DNA from: Owenia fusiformis
Taxonomy: Eukaryota > Annelida > Polychaeta > Sabellida > Oweniidae
NCBI GenBank assembly: GCA_903813345.2
Contig: CAIIXF020000010.1
Span: forward strand, 34,091,425 to 34,155,424
DNA length: 64,000 bases
Reading direction: 5' to 3'
Shown: piece after piece, positions 47,746-59,998 of the stretch
How positions within the stretch are numbered: position 1 is the stretch's first letter
How the letters are laid out: each line of letters starts with the position of its first letter
Notes under the pieces: generated by a model
Seen by the model: the letters and a program-made list of their open reading frames with translations, nothing else
Databases searched by the model: none
What the model was told of the DNA's origin: nothing
Position numbers and translations under genes: made by a program

Positions 47746-48826
47746 AGATACCATGCGGCCATTTCTACAGTACTATAGCCTTGTGTAAGGCAATTGCATT
47801 TGCAATTTATAAATACAATAGGATAATTCAATGAGGAGGTCTCTTCTACCTTGGATATAAAATAATGGTTTTCATTTCATGTGCATCTTCCTATAAACCA
47901 ATATCTCGATGATTAACTCCTCTTGGTTCATTAGTGCTAGCGCTGTATTATGGGCCCTTATTGGTCTATCGGGGAGCCATTGTAATTGTATATGGGGAAC
48001 TTGGGATATGTCCAGACCATCGTGGACATCTTCATTGTTTATTTGGAGTCTTTGTATACCATTTCAGGATACTGTTCCTTCCATTGTTTTTCTTCCTTCA
48101 ATTAATGAGCAATGAGATTGTTAAAGATTATTTTCAGTCAAAAGTTTTTTCCCAGAATGTTGACTACCAATTAAATCATACATAGAGAGTAAGGGAAGAG
48201 GAGCATCATGGGAAGCCGTAGACTCTCTTAGGTCTCCACCAATCAGATAGTTTTAAAAGGGTCAGTTTGCTTCATACTTTGCTTGGAAGAATCCTGTCGG
48301 GATTAGGCTAAAAACGCAAACATCAAAATTGATTTTATCGCTCGTTCTTTTGTCTGCTGAAAGTTACTTGACATGTTAAATATTTTTTCGCCTTTTGTTT
48401 ATTTTTGTTGCTATGTGTATTGTAATTGAAGCAGTTTTCTTTATTGCGATCTAATATGTTATAAAATTTGAACATATTAAGTTGAATAAAGTTATATAAA
48501 TGTGAATTAAATGTTTGATGTACTAGATTCAGTTTCTCTATCAAATATTTGAGAGTCAGCCTTATGATTTGTTTATGATTTAGAGGATTTACTTAAAGAT
48601 TTCAATACAAAATCACAATCCTAAGTGCATATTGCCAATTTGCTAGAATAACCTTAAAAATACAAGATTTGATTGGTTAAGAAGTGGTCAGTAGTTTTGA
48701 CTATTGACCCGACAGAGTAAAAGTTTTAACAGCCATTTTTGTCAGAGGGGATTCCCCTAAAATGATGTCATTATGGTGCTGTGGTATATCAGATAGAAAA
48801 TCTTGTACCATAGTGTTGTTGGTATA

Positions 48827-48970
48827 TTGTGAAACCTCTAAAGTTGAGCACTATATGTACAAATAGAACACCTCCCTAAATGGAGCACTTCAGTGTCCAA
48901 AATCATAAACTTGATTTTTAATGAACCTCTGTAAGTAGAACACCTCACTAATAGAACACTTTTTAGGGGT
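48827..48970 (+). repeat. AGAACACCTC-type repeat
   Basis: GTGAAACCTCTAAAG…AGAACACCTCCCTAAATGGAGCAC…AGAACACCTCACTAA resembles the accessory repeats of the 49758-50159 family. Confidence 0.45.
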
Positions 48971-48981
48971 ACCAAAAGTAT

Positions 48982-49291
48982 TCCACTATTATTACCACCT
49001 TGCCGGGCCAGTTCTAGGGGTTTTAGTGCTAGTTTAGAAGGCATTCATTTTATTTTACTATATCGACCTGAGAAATGTGTGACGTCATCCATATGGACCG
49101 GTTGAGAATATATTGTGGACCGGCAAATTCTTCCCGGGAAATTAGATATCGTTCAGTGCGTAAGATTTTCTTGCTATTTCAGCCCTGGTCGTTAACGGTG
49201 GTAATAATACTAATAACGTCATTTCTGCGAGCCTTCGGCCCTCGGTCCAATATTTCACTATATTGCCCTTCGAAATGAAGTTATTGTACTA
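48982..49291 (+). repeat. ~310-bp repeat, inverted copy at 59104-59424
   Basis: Runs from ACCACCTTGCCGGGCCAG through GGTTTTAGTGCTAGTTTA, ATATCGACCTGAG and TTCCCGGGAAATTAGATATC to CGAAATGAAGTTATTGTAC. Most of this length is found in reverse complement 10 kb downstream. Confidence 0.8.
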
Positions 49292-49757
49292 TTATACAGA
49301 TTTTACTCTATTTGGGAGATGGGGGCATGTCTTGCTTCAAATCATTGGCTCGTCCCCTACCATCCATGAGGAGGCAAGATATGTGTGTTTAGGGGCTTGA
49401 AGCTAATGTAAACTACTTGGTATCTAAAAGCCTTTAAATTTTTCAGAGTAACAAAACAATATATTGAACATATAATCATGCCATGTATTAGTTTTAAAAC
49501 GCCATCCCTACATTTTCAGTTCAGAAATATGATTAACATACTACATGCACTTAATTTAAAAAAGTTCTAATGATTTTCTTTACAAATATTTTGTAAGTGT
49601 AGAACTACCTTTAGACCTCTCTCAGGTTGATTGTAAATATATTATCCTAGCACTATAAAACCTTCACCTATTATCTCATTTTACGATTTTGTTGGGGTTA
49701 GATAATATAAAGTCAATCTCAGTCTTACTTGCAGAGGTAAATCCTTGCATTCCAAAT

Positions 49758-49960
49758 ACAGTAAAACCTGAGTTAGTGAACACATCTCTCGAGTGAACAC
49801 TTATCGACAGTGAAAAGTTTTTCGGCATAACTTTTTCTCCCATTGACTTCAATATTAAAGTATAATCCTATAGTGAACACCTACCTACTGTGAACATTAA
49901 ATCTTGGCAAAATCAGTTGAATTATCCTGTCTCTAGTGAACATTGAATCAGATATAAGGT
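49758..49960 (+). repeat. AGTGAACAC-type MITE, decayed
   Basis: ACAGTAAAACCTGAGTTAGT is followed by four AGTGAACA(C) motifs. Its right end is not clear. Confidence 0.5.
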
Positions 49961-49978
49961 TTCTTAAGAAATACATGT

Positions 49979-50159
49979 ACAGTAAAATCAGTCTTATCCG
50001 AACGCTATGAGGACTGGTCAAGGGTGTTCGTATTAGCAGGTGTTCACATTTAAGGTTTTTCAATATGTAACTCAATGGGAGATAACAATTAGGACAGAGA
50101 AAGTGTTCACATTGAGAGGTTCAGATAAGAGAGGTGTTTGGAGATACATGTTTTATTGT
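49979..50159. mobile_element. 181-bp MITE (ACAGTAAAA ends)
   Basis: Starts ACAGTAAAATCAGTCTTATC and ends ATGTTTTATTGT in inverted orientation. Inner motifs are TCCGAAC, GGTGTTCACATT and AGAGAGGTGTTTGG. Same family as 57071-57245. Confidence 0.65.
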
Positions 50160-50999
50160 GACTTTAGGATGATTTAACATATTATCTATCTGTCTAATCA
50201 TCTGGTAAATTATTATCAAACTTTAGTATCTTTATATATATATAGCATGCACATGTTATTTCTATAACAGATACACTATACAGGCACAGGGGTGTCCCCA
50301 GTATTTTCCAAGGGGGGTGCGTCTACATCTAAAAAAAAGTCCATCATCATAACTTGCATTTGAAGCCTAGCTTGAACTCCACCTCTTTCGCCAGAGTATA
50401 TAAATTCTTTTCAACTTGGTCTCCTCAACAGTACCATGAATGAATGAAATCTCCGGAGATTGGCTCAAAAGGAGAGATGCTCTCAACACCCTCTCCCCTT
50501 TCGGACACCCACGCAATTAAACCTGTGGAAGTAGAGCATGTTTGCGTCCTTGCCACATTACCTGGTAAACTTTCTAAACTACAATACCCTACTAATCATA
50601 GAAATCCATAAAGCCAATATGACATTAATCTAATAATGATTACTTGATGGACTAGGCAAGATACCTTGTTGCATTAATGTAAGATAAATCATACCACAGT
50701 GAGGTACAACTATTTCTAGTTATATTACTGTTCCTTGTTACGTAAGCTACACCCCTCTTCATAAGTTGGGAGTCTCCTTCTGGATCACATTTTAAAGCTT
50801 GTTTTTGTTTTGGTATTAAAAAAGCTCAGCAAAGTCATCATTTTCCATTTTAACGAAATAAGGATTCAAACATTACATGCTTTGAGTTGCTTTTAAATAA
50901 AGAAATCCAGTTGCCAAAATTATGGAGGGGGTGTACTGTAAATATCAGAATTTTGATCTACACCCTTGCTATATGTAATTAATGTATACTGTTCCTGGT

Positions 51000-51560
51000 T
51001 TAGATGTGCCAAAATAATTTGGATCGATTGCTAATTTCTTGGCATTTCTACATAATTTAGAGCGTTGGCTTCAAAATTGTTTGTTAAACATCCATTGGTT
51101 ATATTCCCGTCAATAATCCGTCTGCTCGTGTTTATTTCACTTGATTCTCTGAAAAATTTGAATAAATTATCTGATTTTCTTGTATTTATATACAATTTAG
51201 AGTTTTGACTACATGTCTGTTTACTTTATTCCTTGCTTATTCCACTTATTTGTCTCTAGCATTTTAATGAAATTTCTGATTTTGTGGCATTTCAACACGA
51301 TTTCATCTTCGTTCACTAGGCTCCGGTCAGTCGATGAACCCTTTGAAAACTGGAGCGTGCGAAGATGACACGATTTGGAATCTTGGCTGCATATCTGTTT
51401 ACTTTATTCCTTCCTTATTTTTCTTGTTTTCTCTTTTACTTTTGAATAAAGTGTCTGATTTTTGGGCATTTCTCTACCATTTATAAGTAATACCTGCATG
51501 TTTGTTCACTTCATTTCTTGTTGTTTCCCCTTTGTTCATCCAATTTTCCATTTTTAAACG
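51000..51560 (+). repeat. dispersed ~120-bp repeat, four tandem copies
   Basis: Each copy has (C)TGATTTT.TGGCATTTCTA.A.AATTTAGAG, then ACATGTCTGTTTACTTTATTCCTTGCTTATT. Other copies in this intron are at 52050-52170, 53350-53460 and 61270-61440 (+), and at 47640, 56840-56990 and 62410-62530 (-). Confidence 0.75.
51304..51367. mobile_element. 64-bp MITE-like insertion with 9-bp target duplication
   Basis: CATCTTCG at the left and CGAAGATG at the right are perfect 8-bp inverted ends. ACACGATTT is duplicated at 51295-51303 and 51368-51376. It interrupts one unit of the ~120-bp repeat, whose intact neighbours lack it. Confidence 0.75.
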
Positions 51561-52049
51561 CAACCACTTTTGACATTTTATCATATTCATATCAATATTT
51601 TAGGCCACTCTGTAGAACTTGCACATTTAATGGTTTTGAATAGAATTCTGTTAGAATTTTACAAATGAACACATAAAAAATATTTTCTATAGCAGATTAT
51701 ATCAACAATTTAATTTGTGACACTCTGGTGATATTTTCATTTGTATTCAGTCTAATATTTCATTTTATTTTGATAAGTTGCAAAATAAACAATTTTCACA
51801 GTTTGTGTTGTTAAAGCTAATATTATCATGGTTCATACACAAGAAAATGGATTAGGTCAAAAACCTTTAAAGATGCAACTTTTGGAGCACTTAAAAGAGA
51901 GGGAAATCTAAACAAGGAATTAAAAGCAAACAAACAACTTGTCATTGGTTTAAATTGTATAAGAATGTAGATTGAAAATATATTTTGAATCTTCAGAGAA
52001 TTAATTTGAAAATATACATGAGTAGATGGACACTATATCTCTTCAATTT

Positions 52050-52170
52050 GAATGAAACATCTAATTTTCCTTGCATTTCTATACAATTTACAGTGTTAAC
52101 TACATGTCTGTTTACTTTATTCTTTGAATATTCCATGCTGTATTTATATACCATTTTAAAGTTGACCCTG
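52050..52170 (+). repeat. dispersed ~120-bp repeat copy
   Basis: CTTGCATTTCTATACAATTTACAGTGTTAACTACATGTC… and ACTTTATTCTTTGAATATTCC match the 51000-51560 family. Confidence 0.65.
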
Positions 52171-52496
52171 TTGGTGTTTTTCTTGAGGTTATGCCAACAT
52201 TTTATAATGGATTAGGCTAGCTATTGGGGCGAAGAATAACAACAACATACTCTCAGTTGATTGTATATGTGGTAATCTTGTTTTGCTTGTTTTCTTTTGG
52301 ATCCATATGATAGGTCAGTGAACCCTCTTATATTTTATTTTTATATGTTAGATAACTTTCTATTTGTAGAGTGTAGCTCTATTATTAAAAGATGAAAACT
52401 AAATATTAGAGAGGTTTCACATAACGTTTTTAGCTAAATGTATCTTAAAAATGTAATGCATCAGATTTATGTGCAGCATACAGCAGTTCAATTACT

Positions 52497-52676
52497 CAGA
52501 TGCGAGTAGGTAGTTACCAGTTTCGCCACCAGGTGGCTGATTCGGGGGAAATAACATGACAGGGTATTACAAAATAATCATCAGTTTTAGTGGTTCACTT
52601 TTCATATTACCCTTATGTCCCTGATAGTTATACAAATTAAAATATGTCCAATAAAAGAAAATATTATCTGCCCAAC
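52497..52676 (-). repeat. inverted copy of 35479-35666
   Basis: TACCAGTTTCGCCACCAGGTG, then TAGTGGTTCACTTTTCATATTACCC and TGTCCAATAAAAGAAAAT, are the reverse complement of the upstream copy. Confidence 0.7.
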
Positions 52677-53349
52677 ACAAGAAAAGATATTTCACTTTTT
52701 GTGGTTTTACAACATGGGGTCTATGGGGAATCTCCCCGACCTAGAAGTCACATTTTTAAAGAAAATTAAATTTCAAAGTTGATAAACTCTTCAGAACCAC
52801 ATTTTTAGATGTAATTTTACATGTAGATTCCAAATATGACATCAGTTTGACTGAATTTTGAATTTTAAGGTAATTGAAGATTATTTCTACTCGCATCTAG
52901 GATATTAAAACGAGATACGGTTGTGGATACGTTTTAGATATAACTTGTGCAAAACCTCTCTTTTGAAAAGGGGAGGAGGAGTCTGACCCCTTTTATCTAT
53001 TTCTCTAGCCTGTGTCGCCTGGGGTTTTCTTTTCTTTTTGGGGGAGGGAGAGGGACAGCTTTGTGGTTTAATCGTAAGGCTACATCATCTTGTTATTCCC
53101 TCTACATGTCCTAATATGGGCTTGTTTATTTCTTGCGCTCATTGAATTTTCATTTCTAAATCTATGTATGTATTGATTAATTTCTGGAGATGATAAATTG
53201 AGTATGTTGGTGATAATTGAAAATGAATGGAAAATATTGCAATACTAATTAAAGTGTAAATCGAAATATATTCGGCAAGAATATATCATGGCATTTCCCA
53301 TGGCTAAATTGTTCCTCCGTTCGCATATATTTCATTCATTTCTCTTCTG

Positions 53350-53460
53350 TCTGAATGAAATATCTGTTTTTTTGCATTTTTTATAATTTAGAGCATTAAC
53401 TATACGTGTGTGGACTTTATTCCTTGCTGATTTCACTCTTTTCCGTTGTATTTATAATTT
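53350..53460 (+). repeat. dispersed ~120-bp repeat copy
   Basis: TTTTTGCATTTTTTATAATTTAGAGCATTAACTATACGTGTG… with TTTATTCCTTGCTGATTTCAC; same family as 51000-51560. Confidence 0.6.
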
Positions 53461-54435
53461 TTAAAAATGTGTCATTTGTGATTTTTTCCATGGGCAAGCA
53501 AGAACAAACTCTGTTGTACAGCTATTGTCGTAATGTTTACATACTTTAAATAAATGTTTGCGCATTGGGTGCCTGTATTTGAACCCAGACCTACTGCATA
53601 CCCTTCGTGAGATTTTTAACAACGAAACGCATCGACAGATCGTTGACGGGATTATTGGCTTTGAAGGTAGGCCTCTTGAGCTTTTGATCATGCATTTTGT
53701 CAGCTTTGAAGATCATATTTATTCAAATGGAAACTGGTGACAAAATATCATGTCATTTTTGAAATATGATCGCTTGCCTTTTAAATTAATATTTGTTCTT
53801 GTTGTTATGGTATATTTTTGTTAAATATCAAAGACGGGATATAAATAGAAGCGAAACACAGATGTTTTTAGGCGAATTTTTTGTTGTTTATACCCACGAT
53901 TCACGAAATCTATTCTGCATTTTGATTTAATAGAATATTTCCTAATATGGTAAGCGTTAGTTAATCTATCAGATATTTTCATGCCAAATTTTGCAATTAA
54001 TTATTTCTTTTGAAAAAGGAAATCATCAGATATGATTAAATCACAAGGTTCATTAAATCTATTACGAAATTTGTAATTTCTTTATATTTGTTTTAATTTA
54101 GGAGGAGGGTTTGTTATATTAAATGATATCTAGTTTTGCAAGGAAATTTAAATGAGGTCGATCCAGGTGTTTGATTCTATTTTCACAGATTGAATTGGAA
54201 AATATACAAACCAGAACTTTGAGAAGTTAGTTGTATTGAAATGGGTCCTTCATTTTATGTTTCGTTGAAATTATGCATTTATTTCTCGCATTTAGGCCAC
54301 ATTCATCTTATGCCTTATTGTTGTTCTCTTCTTTCCATTGGATGTTGCATTTCAAGATCTCACTTAATCATCATGGGTTTCACTAAGTGACAGACAATAG
54401 ACAATTTTCTGGATGGTTGGTTTTTCCAAAATCTC

Positions 54436-54915
54436 ACACTGTCAACCAGAGACACTGACACCACAACTTGCCTAATATGTCATACTGACATCGCAACTTG
54501 CATAATATGTCACACTGTCATCAAGAGACACTGACACCTCAACTTGCCTAATATGTCATACTGTCAGCCAGAGACACTGACACCTCAACTTGCATAATAT
54601 GTCACACTGTCAACCAGAGACTCTGACATCTCAACTTGCATAAAATGTCACACTGTCAACCAGAGACACTGACAGCTCAACCTGCCTAATATGTCACACT
54701 GTCAACCAGAGACACTGACAGCTCAACTTGCATAATATGTCACACTGTCAACCAGAGGCACTGACACCTCAACTTGCATAATATGTCACACTGTCAACCA
54801 GAGGCACTGACAACTCAACTTGCATAATATGTCACACTGTCAATCAGAGACACTGACACATACACTTGCCTAATATGTCACACTATCAACCAGAGACACT
54901 GACACCTCAACTTGG
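54436..54915 (+). repeat. 46-bp minisatellite, about ten units
   Basis: The unit reads GTCACACTGTCAACCAGAGA then CACTGACACCTCAACTTGCATAATAT. Copies differ at a few positions (CATAAT/CCTAAT, CACC/CAGC). Confidence 0.9.
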
Positions 54916-55270
54916 CTATGGTATTTTCTATTGTGATACACATCCAATCTCATCTCATCCCAATAGAAACATTCTCTGATTTCATGAAAACTGATATAAG
55001 GAGTTACAACTGTCATGTGCTCCAAGGTTATTATGTAATTGCTGCCCTAATTGTCTATATATTATATATATTAGACAATGTTCCCTGTCAGCACTTCTAT
55101 AACATGTCAACGCAGACACGTGTGATATAATATTCACAAGTGTCATAACCACAAACACGGCCGTAAATCGGACAAAATGAGGGGGAGGAGGCGATTTGTG
55201 CTTCAAAATTAAAAAAAATCTATAACATTAATCTTTTCATGAGAGTTTACTTGTAAAGCATTTAATTGAT

Positions 55271-55400
55271 AGGGGATGAGTCGTTCATGGGATGAGTTGT
55301 CCAGGGGATGAGTTGTCTATGAGATGAGTTGTCCAGGAGATTAGTTGTCTAGGGGATGAGTTGTCTAGGGGATGAGTTGTCCAGGGGATGGGTTGTCCGG
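55271..55400 (+). repeat. 16-bp minisatellite, about eight units
   Basis: The unit is GGGATGAGTTGTCCAG with variants. Its reverse complement (CTGGACAACTCATCCC) resembles the 16-bp unit at 3284-3364 and 3849-3911 (ACAACTCGTACCCAAG). Confidence 0.85.
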
Positions 55401-56404
55401 TTACTCTACATGGTATGGTGAAATCTGTATTACAAACATATTTCTCTATCTCTATTTTTTCAAACATAACAAATTAGTCAAAGGTAGAATACTAAGTTTG
55501 GACAGAGAAAAAGTGTTCATATTATATAATATATATATATTGTATTGACTCTCTGATGTCATAACAATGACAAATTAGTCAAAACAGTATACAATTTACA
55601 AAAATCAACTAAAACTAGACTAAACTTACTTCAAAATTACTAAATAGATAAATATTCCAGATTTGTAGAATTTCTAATATCCAGAAGTGTTCAGGTATCC
55701 AGTTTATACTCTGATCACTTCTTAGGGGTTTCTCTAAAATTTCTCACAACAGGCTAAACAAATGATTAAACAACAGGCAAAATTAATAGAAATCATAAAT
55801 TTAACATGGAAAATTTGACAAGTCCCCTAAAACAATAGGCGGTTTTATGAAAACAACTGGTGAAAATCACCTGTTGCCTGCTGCTTTAATAAAATCCTGG
55901 CTTGTCATATTGTTTCATATATTATATAATTGCAATTTGCTTAATTAGCCATACAGTTATTAGTCATGAGGTTAATTCCTAGGTTTCAAATGATAGACTC
56001 TGTGTTATTATCTTTTAGGCCATTCAAAGTTAATAATACGTTTAGTGTCTGTTGAGAGGCCAAATCTTAGAAGCGTGGATAGTGAAATAGATGTTTTTTT
56101 ATATCAGAACTTATTTCGCTATTATATAATCTAATGTCACAATTTTTGTGTGTTAATTGTCTTTTGGAATCATAACAAGTACTTTTTTTGGCACTTACAT
56201 TTTTTGTTTGTTTTCTGAAAAATTTTCATAATCGTACAAGAGAGATGACGTTAAACATATATTTAACTTTGAATGGCCTCATATGAAATAGGTTAGAACA
56301 CCTAGTACTTTAAACGGGTTGTTTGTAAAACACGATTTAAAATATTGTTTTACATTTTCAATTATATAATTTTTTAAAGTACGAATCAGTCATAGTGAAA
56401 ATAG

Positions 56405-56512
56405 ACTAGGGGTTCAGGGGAGGGGGGGGGGGCAAAGACAGAGACAGAATGGGGAGGGGGGGGGGGCAAAGACAGAGACAGAATGGGGAGGGGGGGGAGT
56501 GCAAGGGGTTCG
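56405..56512 (+). repeat. G-rich tandem duplication
   Basis: A run of G followed by CAAAGACAGAGACAGAATGG, present twice in tandem. Confidence 0.8.
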
Positions 56513-56839
56513 AAAATGTATAAGTATATATTACACAATATCTTTCTAGAATTTGTCATTCATAATTTTCTAGCATTTTGTGCCTTAAAAAATTCATTAA
56601 AAAACCATAGAAGCATTTATAGTAAATCTTGATAAACTTTATTTTCTAAAAGATATTGGTGTTAAAAATGTTAGCAAAGCATACAAAATACATGAATAAT
56701 ACTGAATTTTCTTCATGGAATGGTCAAATAGAATATTGCTAAGGGTTATATGATGGGATGATGCCATTATTACCATAACAACAACCTGAGGAGATCACTG
56801 GAAACACTCACATTGGTATATTTCAATTGCAAGTTTGAG

Positions 56840-56990
56840 TAGGAAAGAGAGGAATTAGCAAGGAATAAAGTAAACAGGCATGTAGTAAACACTCTAAATT
56901 GTACAGAAATGCAAGAAATTCAAACACTTTATTCAAATTTTAGAGATAAATTGAGTGGGATAAGCTTGAGCAGACGGATAATTTAAGCAT
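56840..56990 (-). repeat. dispersed ~120-bp repeat, minus copy
   Basis: AGCAAGGAATAAAGTAAACAGGCATG…TCTAAATTGTACAGAAATGC…GAGCAGACGGAT is the reverse complement of the 51000 family. Confidence 0.7.
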
Positions 56991-57070
56991 GGTTACGTTA
57001 TAAGGTGTGGTTCTATTATCAACATTTCATAACTAGTTGGTTATCATTCCGGCTGAACGTATTATATCAT

Positions 57071-57245
57071 ACAATTAAACCTGACTAATCCGAACACTTT
57101 TGCAGACAGGGGGAAAGTGTTCGGATTGGCAGGTGTTCACATTTCAAGTTTTAATGGTGAATAAAAGAACTGGAAAATGCATTAACATTGAGAGGTGTAG
57201 AGGTGTTCAGATTAGAGAGTTGTTTTCATATCCAGATTTAATTGT
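57071..57245. mobile_element. 175-bp MITE (ACAATTAAA ends)
   Basis: ACAATTAAACCTGACTAATC at the left and GATTTAATTGT at the right. The inner TCCGAACACTTTTGC, AAAGTGTTCGGATTGG and GGTGTTCACATT link it to 49979-50159. Confidence 0.7.
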
Positions 57246-58192
57246 GTGTGATCAATTGAATATCTTTTAACCATTATAAATGAATGAGCACAAAAGAATT
57301 AACAGTGATATCTTGAAGACTGGACAATGTTAAGTCCAAGCTTATATCATTTTGCTTTAATTTCTATTTTTCTTTTGCTTTAATTTCTATTTCAGTGTCA
57401 CTTTTTCCTGCTCTCTGTCATCATTCTTAATGCTTGAAGGTATCGATATCATCCTATTCTTTGCGTCTACTTGGTTACTTAAATTTATCAAATATTTAGG
57501 TTTCAAAAAATGATCGAAGATTTTAGCTCACCATGTAATGTATCCTTTGCTTTATTTTACTTTTAACTCATCTGTCTTATATAGAGGTCACCACCTGTAT
57601 TATGTTAAGAAATGAACTACAGTTTAATTCCAGCCATTTACCCTTTTCATGAAGTTAATTTCGCATCTTTGCTTCTAGACTCTAGAAACATAGAACTTGT
57701 ATAAGAATAAGTCTTGTTTTTATTGTGTGTTTCATTTATTATGTCACTACCAAAATTGGTGACATATTGTTATAATCTCCAACTTTTTATGGATGGTATT
57801 TTGGTTTGGAGGCTGGTGTTTGGTGTTCAGCATTCGAAGGTCAATGTCTGTAACAAATAGCTACTGGCCGAAGCTATTTTGGAGGTTTTCTTCTGGTGAC
57901 TGGCCATTTTGATGAAAAATTGAGCAAAATGATGGCATGTTTTCATATTTGCATAAAATGGGACTGTATCAACACCATCTTTGCTATGTCTTATGCCATT
58001 ATGAAGTCAATGACAATATATTTCAATTGCACCCAGCCATGTTCCCCTTGTGACCCCTACAACATTTGGTAAGAATATTGGTACAAATTGTGTGACAATT
58101 ATTAGACAGCATCCTGAATATGACAGATATGATTATGACGTCATAGACGAGATATCTCTGGGTTGGTCAGTAATGAGTTAATGAAACAACTA

Positions 58193-58413
58193 CAGGGTGT
58201 CAAATAAATATGATCTCCCCCTTAATTTCAAGAGAATGTGCATAAAAGTGCATCAAGTTGAGCTAAGTCATCTGAAACTTCTTGTAGGGTTGCTCCATGA
58301 AGCCTAGTTTTAATGTGCTAAAGAACAATTCTGGTTTTATGCAGACAAAAAAGTTATGCAACAATATGTGGATGTTAAAGTTGAGGGGGAGAATACATTT
58401 ATTTGACACCCTG
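58193..58413. mobile_element. 221-bp mariner-type MITE
   Basis: CAGGGTGTCAAATAAAT and its exact inverse at the right end, flanked by TA at 58191-58192 and 58414-58415. Beyond 17 bp the ends stay partly complementary for ~15 bp. No coding capacity. Confidence 0.9.
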
Positions 58414-59103
58414 TACAACAGAATTGTCAAGGTTAAACAGCAGTTGCAGGAAATATAGGGGCAGATAAACCTCAATTGTCAGGGTCATACCTGAGTTAAA
58501 ATGTAAGTCAATCAATACAGTAAATAAATCGATCAATCTTATATAAGTTAATCCTTCTGAAATGTAACAGTTGTTACGTGAACATTTGAAGGAACTCAAA
58601 TACGCGTGCTTAATTGATTTCCATTGGTTGGACTATTTTCCATAAGCATGAATTACACTTACATAAGAGGGGGAGAAACCCCAGGGTTCAAAGATGACAT
58701 ACGCTTATAATGTAAATCTTTATTGAGATGACATCGTCGCTGATTGGTTTAGCGAGTTGATCGTTGATTGGTTTAAAACTAGGTCAATTTGAAAACTTTT
58801 GAAAACCAAGATGGAGGATAATCAAATATATGTACTTCCGGGGAAAGGATGTGCGCGAAGGAGGAATCCATATGTCATCAATTGAATCATGGGGGTTTCC
58901 CTCCTCTTACTTACATTAAATAGGTGAAGTATTACATCATCATGAAATGAATAAGTCGGAAGACGTTATTGGTCAGAATGCACTAAAACCTGCTTGAAAC
59001 TGCGAAAATTCCTCCAATCTGAATTTTAAAATCATTTTCATGATTATTATCGTATCGATATAATTGATGAATTGGGAAATATATTTCATGAGGATATTAT
59101 CAT

Positions 59104-59424
59104 TAATAGTACAATAACGTCATTTCGAAGGGCAAAATAGTGAAATATTGGACTGAGGGCCGAAGGCAGAAATGACGTTATTAGTATTATTACCACCGTT
59201 AATGACCAGGACTGAAACAGCAAGAAAATCTTATGCACTGAACGATATCTAATTTCCCGGGGAAAATTGCCGGTTGTTAAATGCATTCTCGACCAGTCAT
59301 TTAATGCATTCTTGACCACCACTATGACGTCACATATTGCTCAGGTCGATATAGTAAAATGAATGCCTTGTAAACTAGCACTAAAACCCCTAGAACTGGC
59401 CCGGCAAGGTGGTAATAATATGTA
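59104..59424 (-). repeat. inverted copy of 48982-49291
   Basis: See the entry at 48982. This copy has a short duplication (AATGCATTCTCGACC…AATGCATTCTTGACC) near 59280-59318. Confidence 0.8.
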
Positions 59425-59936
59425 ATGGTAGAATATATGAAGTGTTGATGTACCATTTCCCAAAATTTTGTTTTCATTTTTTTCGAAACATGTTATGCAA
59501 AATCTATTTCGTAGTCTGATATAATATTTCATGAGAAGCAATTCATGACCTTTATCAACCATAAAGCTCTCATGTTATAGTAATATAAAAATAGTATGAA
59601 TGTATTTGTAGTTCTATTTATCTCTTAATTAGAGTGGTATAGTACACAAGGTTCATTCATTATGCAAGCTCCAAATATGAGCGTGCTCTATTTGAATTTT
59701 TAAACCAATCAGAATGCAGCATAGCCAATAATGAACGTTCTCTATTTCTCCATACATGCACGATCGTTCTCCATTCAATCTGCTTCCAGGAATAGATATA
59801 CATGTACGTATTGTGTTGTATTATGACGTCACAACTTGGAATGGCAAAAATAGCAGCAAGTTTGGTTATTTCATTTACCTAAATCACCAATTCTCTGAAC
59901 AATCTTTCATTTTCTATGTTTGAATCGGAATTCCGT

Positions 59937-59998
59937 GGACAGAATGTCAGTACAAATGCACTCACCTTCTGTCCGTGGCTTTGTATGACATTCTGTCC
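59937..59998 (+). repeat. 62-nt hairpin with 19-bp stem
   Basis: GGACAGAATGTCAGTACAAA pairs with TTTGTATGACATTCTGTCC with only one bulged G. The loop is 23 nt. It could be a small-RNA precursor or a tiny fold-back insertion. Confidence 0.6.

Noticed and set aside
47909-48185. Two overlapping hydrophobic ORFs, considered as a membrane protein
   Set aside because: Short, overlapping in two frames, no splice or start support, and in the middle of the PDE8 intron.
53558-53740. 60-residue ORF with NPDLLHTLREIFNNETHRQIVDGIIGFEG, considered as a PDE8 exon
   Set aside because: It does not match any PDE8 segment I know and lacks a convincing acceptor; left as possible unassigned debris.
54436-54915. 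Considered as a CRISPR-like array because of regular spacing
   Set aside because: It is a continuous 46-bp minisatellite without spacers in an animal genome.
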